Assembly (NCBI GenBank): GCA_017476965.1 | Contig: JAFUXX010000238.1 | Location: forward strand, 1 to 5,350 | Direction: 5' to 3' | DNA length: 5,350 bases | Source of the DNA: Kiritimatiellia bacterium | GTDB taxonomy: Bacteria > Verrucomicrobiota > Kiritimatiellia > RFP12 > UBA3636 | Notes under the pieces: generated by a model | The model's database searches: none | Told to the model about the DNA's origin: nothing | What the model saw: only the letters and a program-made list of their open reading frames with translations | Part shown: in pieces, positions 1 to 5,348 of the stretch | Position numbering within the stretch: position 1 is the stretch's first letter | Layout of the letters: each line of letters opens with the position of its first letter | Program-made: the position numbers and the translations under genes

Positions 1-56
1 GCCGCGCAATCGCACGGCGTGGCGGGAGGTGGCTTCGTTTCACCCCCGAACATCCG

Positions 57-63
57 AAAGGAG
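57..63 (+). promoter_or_regulatory. Strong Shine-Dalgarno sequence for the first gene
   Basis: AAAGGAG lies five bases before the ATG at 69. It is the best ribosome binding site in the window and fixes the start of the first gene. No convincing -35/-10 pair is visible in bases 1-56, so the promoter may lie upstream of the window. Confidence 0.8.
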
Positions 64-68
64 AATCA

Positions 69-494
69 ATGAAAACACCGAACTGCCGGGTCTTGCAGGT
101 GCAGGACCATCCTCTGTTTTCGAACATCGATGCCATTTGCGTCGCGGTCGGAATCGCTCCGAAGACCGTCCATCGCGGTTATCTGCGAGCCGCCGGCGCG
201 GTTCTTCCTTCCAAGTCCGACATCGCGCTCTGGTGGCCATCGGAGACGAACAAGAAGTGGGAAAACAGCCTTTCCTCCGACGGAAGGACGTTCTCGTCCC
301 GTCCGCGGACAACGCCCTTCTCTCTCGCCGAGGCCACCGCCGACGCGGAGTCCGGCCGTCTTACGGCCATCTTCTTCAAGAGCAGGTCTTCAAGGGACTA
401 TCGCTTCGTCGGCGTCTTCAAAACGAACCTCGACAAGTCCGAGGAGACGCAGCGCCATGTGTATGAACTTGTTTCCACCGAACTGGAGTTTTGA
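69..494 (+). CDS. Hypothetical protein, 141 aa, function unknown
   Basis: I do not recognise this protein. The ATG at 69 is chosen because of the AAAGGAG just upstream. The product is a small soluble protein with no signal peptide or membrane segment. Visible blocks are a tryptophan-rich DIALWWPSETNKKWENSLS stretch (residues 51-69), an ITAIFF-like beta segment (LTAIFFKS, 98-105) and a C-terminal YRFVGVFKTNLDKS...VYELVSTELEF block (111-141). The last block reads like the end of a compact beta-barrel or PUA-like domain, but this is only an impression. There is no catalytic motif that I can name. The next gene follows after 82 bases on the same strand, so the two may be co-transcribed. Coding is supported by the ribosome binding site and the credible hydrophobic pattern. 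The overlapping frames lack such support. Confidence 0.75.
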   Translation: MKTPNCRVLQVQDHPLFSNIDAICVAVGIAPKTVHRGYLRAAGAVLPSKSDIALWWPSETNKKWENSLSSDGRTFSSRPRTTPFSLAEATADAESGRLTAIFFKSRSSRDYRFVGVFKTNLDKSEETQRHVYELVSTELEF

Positions 495-505
495 ACAGGA
501 CCCAT

Positions 506-528
506 TCCGGGCTTCCGTTGCTCCCGGA
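506..528 (+). other. Weak intergenic hairpin between genes 1 and 2
   Basis: TCCGGG (506-511) can pair with CCCGGA (523-528) across an 11-base loop. No run of T follows, so an intrinsic terminator is unlikely. It may be a chance repeat in GC-rich DNA. The rest of the 495-576 spacer shows only a weak GAAAG (566-570) before the next ATG. Confidence 0.25.
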
Positions 529-576
529 TCCTCTCCCCAAAATCCTCCTTCCGAATCAACCAATCGAAAGAACACC

Positions 577-1539
577 ATGAAACCAAAACCCGGTTATGTC
601 CCTCAGCCCATCATCGTCCAGTTTTTCCATCCGGGACGCGAATGTCCCGTTGGCAGGATTCCGGATGGCGAGAGCATTTCCGTTTCGTGGAATGGCGGCG
701 GATGCGGCAAACAGCAAAAGCCGATTCAAGGCAATCGGACATCGAAGTGCAAAAACATCTGCGGCAGCCATACGAGGCGTCTGATCTTCCACGACGGGAC
801 CTTCATCGACGGCAATGGCAAACAGCAAACCGCCCGCCTCGCCTTTTGGGGCGAGTGGGAAGCACGGACAACGGCCGCGGCCATGCCATCCGCCAAGGGG
901 GCGGGGTTATTCGCACGCTGGGTTCACGTGGTGGAATCGCCGTTCGAAGGCGCGGGAAAACAGGCGACGAACACCGACCCTTGCGTGTTCGGTTCGACGT
1001 TCAAATACTGCTGCTGCCAGCAACATCGGAAAGGCGAAAAGAATCCTGGGCTGATGCGGCGCCTTCCGCCCGGTTCGATTGTTCTTTTCGGATCCAACCT
1101 TTCGGGAAAGTTCGCGTTGGACACTGTTTTCGTCGTCGGAGAAAAAGGCGTTCCCTACGAGGCGACAGGGGATTATTCCTCGCTTTCGGTCTCCCAAGAG
1201 TATCTCGAGATCGCGTTGAACCGCCTGAGGGATCGGGAAACGAACACGTTTTATCGGGGCGTTTCGTTCCGTCGTTCCGGCGGGATGTATTCGTTTGCGC
1301 CGGCTCGGCTTTTCAAGGAGGGGGATTTCAAGTGCGGCGAGCGTTTTGTCCTTGATTTCAGAAAGGTGAATGACTGTTTGCGGTCGTCGAACGCATTCGC
1401 CGTCAAACAGGGGCAAACGCAAGGAATCCATCCCATCGAAGCCGAACAAGAGGTCGTTCGCGCAGTTTGGACCGAGATCGTTCGCCAAGTCCGCGAAGCG
1501 AAGTTCCTGCCGGCCGTGCATTTTGACTGGCCAAAATAA
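577..1539 (+). CDS. Conserved hypothetical protein, 320 aa
   Basis: The ATG at 577 is preferred over the open frame reaching back to 130, because that extension would run through the first gene and reads like non-coding Ser/Arg/Pro-rich sequence. The protein is cytosolic by appearance, with no signal peptide or membrane helix. Blocks in order are YVPQPIIVQFFHPGRE (residues 7-22), LAFWGEWEA (88-96), NTDPCVFGSTFKYCCCQQ (132-149), LPPGSIVLFGS (163-173), LDTVFVVGE (181-189), FYRGVSF (225-231) and VRAVWTEIVRQV near the end. These blocks resemble, from memory, a widespread uncharacterised bacterial family whose name I cannot recall. The central GSIVLFGS...LDTVFVV part looks like a small beta-barrel. 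Cysteine clusters (C58/C62 and C145-C147) could bind metal, but no classical finger is evident. It ends 35 bases before the DGR target gene on the same strand, suggesting one operon. Its role is unknown. Confidence 0.8.
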   Translation: MKPKPGYVPQPIIVQFFHPGRECPVGRIPDGESISVSWNGGGCGKQQKPIQGNRTSKCKNICGSHTRRLIFHDGTFIDGNGKQQTARLAFWGEWEARTTAAAMPSAKGAGLFARWVHVVESPFEGAGKQATNTDPCVFGSTFKYCCCQQHRKGEKNPGLMRRLPPGSIVLFGSNLSGKFALDTVFVVGEKGVPYEATGDYSSLSVSQEYLEIALNRLRDRETNTFYRGVSFRRSGGMYSFAPARLFKEGDFKCGERFVLDFRKVNDCLRSSNAFAVKQGQTQGIHPIEAEQEVVRAVWTEIVRQVREAKFLPAVHFDWPK

Positions 1540-1574
1540 TCGATTCTTCAACCCATTGAACTTTGGAATCAAAC

Positions 1575-3767
1575 ATGAACTTCTGCCCCAATTGCGGATC
1601 GGCATTGACAGGCATGGACAAGTTTTGCGGTAAGTGCGGTGCGTCTGTCATAGAAACGGACGCCGGAAACGACTCCGTTGAAGCAAAAAGACAAATAACA
1701 GCCGCCCCTTCGGCATCATTCGCGGAAGAACACGATTCTTCCGTTGAACAAAACGGCATGAAACCTCCGACATCTGGACCAACGGCGTTGGAAGATCAGC
1801 CGGAGGGCACCGCGAAGAATCATTCTCGATCAAAGAAAACGATCGCCGGAGCGATCATTCTATTGGTTGTCGTTGTCGGTTGTCTCGCCTTTCAGCAACT
1901 TTCTCGCGGCGCTCCATCCTATGACAAAATCTGCCGGATGAACGACGATTTGAAACAGGCCCGGCAACTCGGATTGTCGTCGCAAGAGAAATGCGCTCAA
2001 AGGCTGGGCGCCGCCATCCTAAAAACGACGGACGAGTCGCTTTTGGCAAAATTGCTTGCTAACGTTGCGTTCGAGGAGCGCTTCGCCAACGCGATTCTGG
2101 ACAAAATTCAAAGCCCGGAAGAACTAGAAAACATCGCTCGAATGCTAAAGCAGGAACTGCTTGTCAAAAACGATGTCGAGGCAGACCAAGGTTCGACCTC
2201 CCTTCTTGATGCCGTTCTTGATCGGCTCCCGGACGATGCCGCAGTCGAGCGCGTCGTCCTCGCGCGCATTGGTGCAATCAGTGGTGAATCGGGGCAGCAA
2301 TCGAGCGTTCACGGAAAGGGCTCTCTTGGCAAGGGTTTCCTCGTTGCGAGCCTTTGCCGCCGGGTTGCTTCGATGAACGATGGAGAACGGGCCGAGAGAC
2401 TAATGGCGAAAATTATCGCCTCGGGCGGGTTCCGCGGGCTCCCGCCCGACAAGCGCCTTGGAATCGCTCTTCGGACGAAAAATGCGGCAATCCGTCAGGC
2501 GACGGGCGTCGATCAGGAATATCTGGAACTCGGAGATCTCGTCGCAAAATGGGATCCGGATTGTCTGTCCCGTTCTGTCCGGGAAATCTTGAATCGCGGA
2601 CGCGAAATCCAACACGCTCTGGGATATGTCGAAATCGTCAAAAAATTCGACCAAGATTTCCGATCGAACAACATCGACAAGTGGGTGGAATACGCGAAGA
2701 GCGCGACGCCGATTCTTGAGGCCATCAACCATCTTTCGGCGAATGCCGGAGCGAATTCGCCCGATTCGGACCGGCGGAAACGCCTTGTCGAAAAGCGGGA
2801 CAAAGCGCAAAAGACGCTTGACGAATTGAAAAAGATGATAGATGAAGTCAGAACGGCGATTGACAAAAACGATTTTGCAACCGTTATGGCTGCTTGCGAA
2901 TACACGGGGGTCCGCTTCTACGCATCCGATCCCGATGGAACGGGATATCGCCTTGGAAATGCAATCCGAGAACGGTATCAGCAAGCGCAAAACGAAATAC
3001 AAACGACTGAAAGGGAAATTTCCGCGCTGGACCGCGCTGCATCCTCGCAACGGGTGAAAACGAATGACGAGATCGTCAGACTCAAATCCAAACTTGAACA
3101 GATTCGGCAGCGCTACGAGACATCCGAGTCCCGCAAGGCTCGCGAAGAGCGGGAAGCTGAACGAGCATCCAAGATACTTCCGGAACTGATTGCCAATATG
3201 GTGCCGATTCCCGGTAAGAACTTTAAGATGGGGAAAACCGAGGTCACGCAAGCTCAGTGGGAGGCGGTGATGGGTGAGAATCCGTCGCGCTTCAAGGGTG
3301 CGGACAATCCAGTGGAGTTCGTTTCATGGGACGATTGCCAAGCGTTTCTGAAGAAGCTCAACGCGCTTCCCGCCGTGAAGGAATCGGGGTTGACGTTCCG
3401 GCTGCCGACAGATGAGGAATGGGAATACGCCTGCCGCGCCGGGGCGACGGGCGACTATTGCCGGCTTGCCGACGGGACGGAAATCACGGCCGACACGCTC
3501 GGCCAGGTCGCGTGGTTCAAGGACAATTCGGACGAAACGACGCATCCCGTTGGGCAGAAGGAGCCGAACGCTTTCGGGCTCTACGACATGCACGGCAACG
3601 TGTGGGAATGGACCGAATCTGCGGATGGCGAGTTCCGCGTCGACCGCGGCGGCAGCTGGTTCCTCCCGGCCGGGTACTGCGAGTCCTCCTTCCGGTGCTG
3701 GGACTCGCCCGGCGGCCGGGGCGACGGCCTCGGCTTCCGCCTCTGCGCCTCCGGCAAGGCCGACTGA
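1575..3767 (+). CDS. Membrane-anchored zinc-ribbon protein with FGE/C-type-lectin-fold domain; predicted DGR variable protein
   Basis: The ATG at 1575 is chosen over an in-frame TTG at 1563, because the zinc ribbon starts right after it and a weak GGA lies 7 bases upstream. Domains in order: zinc ribbon CPNC...CGKC (C4, C7, C18, C21); a polar linker; KNHSRSKK followed by one transmembrane segment (about 90-107); a helical region (about 115-400); coiled-coil stretches (about 400-430 and 465-532, rich in E, K, R); and an FGE-sulfatase/SUMF1-type domain (about 541-725) with EVTQAQWEAVMG, FRLPTDEEWEYACRAG, HPVGQKEPNAFGLYDM and HGNVWEW. The basic stretch before the membrane helix suggests the ribbon is cytoplasmic and the stalk plus lectin-fold domain face the periplasm or outside. 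Of the two active-site cysteines of true FGE, one aligns with L697 and one is kept as C702, so a binding role is more likely than an enzymatic one. The C-terminus carries the putative variable region. It sits directly upstream of the DGR accessory and reverse transcriptase genes. Confidence 0.92.
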   Translation: MNFCPNCGSALTGMDKFCGKCGASVIETDAGNDSVEAKRQITAAPSASFAEEHDSSVEQNGMKPPTSGPTALEDQPEGTAKNHSRSKKTIAGAIILLVVVVGCLAFQQLSRGAPSYDKICRMNDDLKQARQLGLSSQEKCAQRLGAAILKTTDESLLAKLLANVAFEERFANAILDKIQSPEELENIARMLKQELLVKNDVEADQGSTSLLDAVLDRLPDDAAVERVVLARIGAISGESGQQSSVHGKGSLGKGFLVASLCRRVASMNDGERAERLMAKIIASGGFRGLPPDKRLGIALRTKNAAIRQATGVDQEYLELGDLVAKWDPDCLSRSVREILNRGREIQHALGYVEIVKKFDQDFRSNNIDKWVEYAKSATPILEAINHLSANAGANSPDSDRRKRLVEKRDKAQKTLDELKKMIDEVRTAIDKNDFATVMAACEYTGVRFYASDPDGTGYRLGNAIRERYQQAQNEIQTTEREISALDRAASSQRVKTNDEIVRLKSKLEQIRQRYETSESRKAREEREAERASKILPELIANMVPIPGKNFKMGKTEVTQAQWEAVMGENPSRFKGADNPVEFVSWDDCQAFLKKLNALPAVKESGLTFRLPTDEEWEYACRAGATGDYCRLADGTEITADTLGQVAWFKDNSDETTHPVGQKEPNAFGLYDMHGNVWEWTESADGEFRVDRGGSWFLPAGYCESSFRCWDSPGGRGDGLGFRLCASGKAD
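3636..3752 (+). repeat. Putative DGR variable region (VR)
   Basis: This is the C-terminal coding end of the FGE-like domain, from RVDRGGSW to LGFRLCAS. Between 3655 and 3755 there are only four adenines in 101 bases (3676, 3682, 3703, 3724), against 24 in the 100 bases 3481-3580 of the same domain. The codons at the likely exposed positions F696, L697, Y701, F706, C708, D710, G713, G716, D717 and G718 are all NNC. That is what adenine-specific mutagenesis of AAC codons in a template would leave. In DGR proteins of this fold the same part of the domain forms the variable ligand-binding surface. The exact borders cannot be set without the template repeat, which is not in the window. A general GC-rich codon bias is the alternative explanation for part of the signal. 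Confidence 0.75.
3729..3755 (+). promoter_or_regulatory. Candidate initiation-of-mutagenic-homing (IMH) sequence
   Basis: The last 27 bases before the final codons encode LGFRLCASG and contain no adenine. In studied DGRs, a GC-rich element at the 3' end of VR serves as the IMH site where cDNA integration starts, and it would also be the invariant end shared with the template repeat. The position fits: it is followed within 15 bases by a perfect hairpin, as in the Bordetella phage element. Assignment rests on position and composition only. Confidence 0.5.
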
Positions 3768-3807
3768 AGTACCGGCAAGCAAGCCGGTAGCGAGCCCGCC
3801 CGGCAAG
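3751..3807 (+). repeat. Three copies of CCGGCAAG around the stop codon of the variable protein
   Basis: CCGGCAAG starts at 3751, 3772 and 3800. Each copy is followed by a GCC/GCCGG sequence, so each forms a small inverted repeat: CGGC-AAG-GCCG, CCGGC-AAGCAA-GCCGG and CGGC-AA-GCCG. The first is coding (SGKA), while the other two are past the stop. The middle one is the long hairpin described separately. The array may be one structured DNA element for cDNA integration or the remains of local duplication. Confidence 0.5.
3770..3789 (+). other. Perfect hairpin/cruciform just downstream of VR
   Basis: TACCGGC (3770-3776) and GCCGGTA (3783-3789) form a 7-bp perfect inverted repeat with the loop AAGCAA, starting two bases after the stop codon. 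Some DGRs, notably that of Bordetella phage BPP-1, need a hairpin or cruciform directly after VR for efficient target recognition. This repeat has the right size and place. There is no T run, which argues against a terminator. Confidence 0.65.
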
Positions 3808-3837
3808 CCGCGCGGAGCGCGGCGGGCGAAGGCGGGC
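3794..3837 (+). other. Composite GC-rich inverted repeat in the spacer
   Basis: GCCGCGC (3807-3813) and GCGCGGC (3817-3823) form a perfect 7-bp stem with the loop GGA. An outer pair, GCCCGCC (3794-3800) with GGCGGGC (3831-3837, or the copy at 3821-3827), could extend it. GGCGGGCGA occurs twice in tandem (3821-3829, 3831-3839). This is a strong structure in DNA or RNA. Whether it serves the DGR or regulates the downstream genes cannot be told from sequence. Confidence 0.45.
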
Positions 3838-3854
3838 GAGCGGCGCAAGATCAA

Positions 3855-3878
3855 GCGCGCGAAGCGCGCCGAATTTTT
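3855..3878 (+). terminator. Possible intrinsic terminator or attenuator before the HRDC gene
   Basis: GCGCGC (3855-3860), the loop GAA and GCGCGC (3864-3869) form a stable stem, followed after four bases by TTTTT (3874-3878). This resembles a short Rho-independent terminator placed 16 bases before the HRDC start codon. The T run is short and slightly displaced, so it may only reduce transcription into the accessory and reverse transcriptase genes. Confidence 0.35.
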
Positions 3879-3893
3879 GACGGAAATCGAGAC

Positions 3894-4379
3894 ATGAGCC
3901 AGTTCAAGACGTTTTTGCTTCCGTTGGAGCCGGACTCGTCTGCGGAGGAAGAACTGAACATCTTCCTCCGCGGCCATCGCGTGGTGGACGTGCAGCGGTT
4001 CTGCGTGCCGGCCCGCGGGTGGTGCTTCTGCGTGGAATGGCTGGACGGCGCGACCGGCGGAGGCCGCGCACCGGGCTTCGCCGGAAGGATCGACTACATG
4101 AAGGAGCTGGAACCGGCTGTGTTCGCGGTGTTCTCGAAGCTGCGGACGCGGCGCAAGGAGCTAGCTCGCGAGGCGGGCGTCCCGCCCTTCGGCGTGGCGA
4201 CGGACGCGCAGCTCGCCGAGATGGCGAAGATGCAGGAGCCGACGCTTGCGAAGATTGGAGGAATCGAGGGCTTCGGCGATGCGCGCGTAAAAGCCTACGG
4301 CGCGAAGTTGCTGGAGGTGCTTGAGGCGGGCTCGGCCGCGCCGCAGACGGACGATGAAACGCGCGGGCAATCTCTTTGA
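3894..4379 (+). CDS. HRDC-domain DGR accessory protein, 161 aa
   Basis: The ATG at 3894 has a weak GGAAA at 3882-3886 upstream. The N-terminal part (residues 1-55, KTFLLPLEPDSSAEEELNIFLRGHRVVDVQRF... CFCVEWLDG) resembles, from memory, the conserved N-terminus of HRDC proteins found next to DGR reverse transcriptases. The C-terminal part (about 78-145, FSKLRTRRKELAREAGVPPFGVATDAQL...IGGIEGFGDARVKAYGAKLLEVLE split here) has the pattern of the HRDC nucleic-acid-binding domain of RecQ and RNase D, including the helix-turn GIEGFGDARVKAYG. In DGRs, HRDC proteins are known alternatives to the Avd four-helix accessory protein and probably help handle template RNA or cDNA; here that is inferred. It lies between the variable protein and the reverse transcriptase, and its last 26 bases overlap the latter, so translation may be coupled. 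No Avd gene is seen. Confidence 0.88.
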   Translation: MSQFKTFLLPLEPDSSAEEELNIFLRGHRVVDVQRFCVPARGWCFCVEWLDGATGGGRAPGFAGRIDYMKELEPAVFAVFSKLRTRRKELAREAGVPPFGVATDAQLAEMAKMQEPTLAKIGGIEGFGDARVKAYGAKLLEVLEAGSAAPQTDDETRGQSL

Positions 4380-5253
4380 AGCGGTTGTGGATCGCGACAA
4401 CCTGCTCCTCGCGTTTTCGAAGGCGAGCCGCGGGAAGGCGGACCGGCCGGATCGGGGAGCGTTTGCGGCAAACTTGCTGGACGAGATCGAGGCATTGCGA
4501 GCGGGGCTGCTCGACGGAACGTATCCCGTCGGAAACTACGTGCAGTTCACGATCCGCGATCCGAAGGAGCGCGTCATCACGGCGGCGCCGTTTCGGGAGC
4601 GCGTGTTGCAGCACGCGCTGATGAACGTATGCGAGCCTCTTTTCGACAAGTGGATGATCTTCGACACCTATGCGAGCCGTCGGGGCAAGGGCCAGCTCGC
4701 GGCGGTGAGGAGAGCGCGCGAGTTCGCCGGACGGCACGCCTGGTTCCTCAAGTGCGACTTCCGGAAATACTTTGACTCGATTCCGCACGAAGGGTTGCGC
4801 CGAATGTTCAGAAGAAAGCTCAAGGATGCGCGGCTTGCCGGTTGGTTCGATCGGATCCTCGACACCTACGAAACGGCGCCGGGACGGGGTTTGCCGATCG
4901 GGAATCTTGCAAGCCAGCATTTCGCCAACCTGTATCTGGACGGTCTCGACCGAAAGTGGCGGCCCTACGTGCGCTATATGGACGATTTCGTCGTCTGGGC
5001 GGACGACCGGGAAACGCTGAGGAGGATTCGCGACGAGGCGAAGCGATACGCGGCGGACGAGTTGGACCTCGCGATCAAAGAGGAGCCGATCATCAACCGG
5101 ACGGCGCACGGGATGGACTTCCTCGGGATGCGAGTCTTCCCAGGTTCGGTCCGTCTTTCGCGGGCGAGCCGACGGCGCTTCCTGCAAAAGACGCGGACGC
5201 TGGAATGGATCCCGCAGTCAACTTTCCAGCGCAACGGTGCGTCGGTTGCGTAG
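4354..5253 (+). CDS. DGR-type reverse transcriptase, 299 aa
   Basis: The ATG at 4354 lies inside the 3' end of the HRDC gene. An in-frame TTG at 4321 is possible but would only add an Arg-rich tail. Reverse transcriptase motifs are clear: early region RDPKERVITAAPFRERVLQHA (residues 68-88), which is cut here by position only; motif A FLKCDFRKYFDSI (131-143) with catalytic D135; PIGNLASQHFANLYLDGLD (181-199); and motif C RYMDDFVVW (207-215) with catalytic D210 and D211. The IGNLASQ form, where group II and retroviral enzymes have a QGxxxSP motif, is the signature of the DGR clade. FLGMRVF (256-262) follows as in related enzymes. The enzyme is predicted to copy the template-repeat RNA with errors at adenines. 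At 299 residues it is at the short end, and the thumb appears clipped after RTLEW (281-285), discussed as a finding. Catalytic residues are intact. Confidence 0.95.
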   Translation: MKRAGNLFEAVVDRDNLLLAFSKASRGKADRPDRGAFAANLLDEIEALRAGLLDGTYPVGNYVQFTIRDPKERVITAAPFRERVLQHALMNVCEPLFDKWMIFDTYASRRGKGQLAAVRRAREFAGRHAWFLKCDFRKYFDSIPHEGLRRMFRRKLKDARLAGWFDRILDTYETAPGRGLPIGNLASQHFANLYLDGLDRKWRPYVRYMDDFVVWADDRETLRRIRDEAKRYAADELDLAIKEEPIINRTAHGMDFLGMRVFPGSVRLSRASRRRFLQKTRTLEWIPQSTFQRNGASVA

Positions 5254-5276
5254 CATGAGCGCATCTTGAGCGAAGC

Positions 5277-5292
5277 CCCCCTCCCGAGGGGG
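5277..5292 (+). terminator. GC hairpin downstream of the reverse transcriptase
   Basis: CCCCCT (5277-5282) pairs with AGGGGG (5287-5292) around the loop CCCG, 23 bases after the stop codon. Only TT follows, so a classical intrinsic terminator is doubtful. It could mark the end of the reverse transcriptase transcript or be a structural element near the template RNA. Confidence 0.35.
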
Positions 5293-5342
5293 TTGAACAA
5301 AGTCAGGCGTCGGCGTTAGTCTTTCTTGCGGATAGCAACCAC

Positions 5343-5348
5343 AAGGAG
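5343..5348 (+). promoter_or_regulatory. Possible ribosome binding site of a gene starting beyond the window
   Basis: AAGGAG lies two bases from the right edge. If it is used, an ATG should appear about five to nine bases further, outside the window. This would place a new + strand gene close to the reverse transcriptase. Confidence 0.4.

Noticed and set aside
130..576. Upstream extension of the 320-aa gene in the same frame
   Set aside because: It would run through the first gene, which has a strong ribosome binding site, and the extension has a non-coding-like composition.
907..1605. Open frame on the - strand, 232 codons
   Set aside because: It is antisense to the 320-aa gene, has low-complexity Arg-rich content, and spans the start of the next gene.
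1864..1884. AAC-rich stretch on the - strand, considered as part of a template repeat
   Set aside because: It codes for the Val-rich membrane helix on the + strand, and its flanks do not match the VR flanks.
2400..3251. Open frame on the - strand, 283 codons
   Set aside because: It is antisense to the stalk of the variable protein, whose coiled-coil pattern on the + strand is convincing.
3412..3897. + strand open frame overlapping the FGE-like domain and the spacer
   Set aside because: Its Arg/Ala/Ser-rich product has no motifs, and the other frame encodes a clear FGE-like domain.
4321..4353. TTG at 4321 as the reverse transcriptase start
   Set aside because: It adds 11 mostly Arg/Pro residues with no similarity to the family. 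The ATG at 4354 gives a normal N-terminus.
3904..5187. Long open frame on the - strand, 427 codons
   Set aside because: It is fully antisense to the HRDC and reverse transcriptase genes and its product is Arg/Pro/Ser-rich without motifs. It is a typical shadow in GC-rich DNA.
5293..5321. TTGAAC ... TTAGTC as a promoter in the last spacer
   Set aside because: The spacing is acceptable but the -10 match is poor. Chance is more likely.
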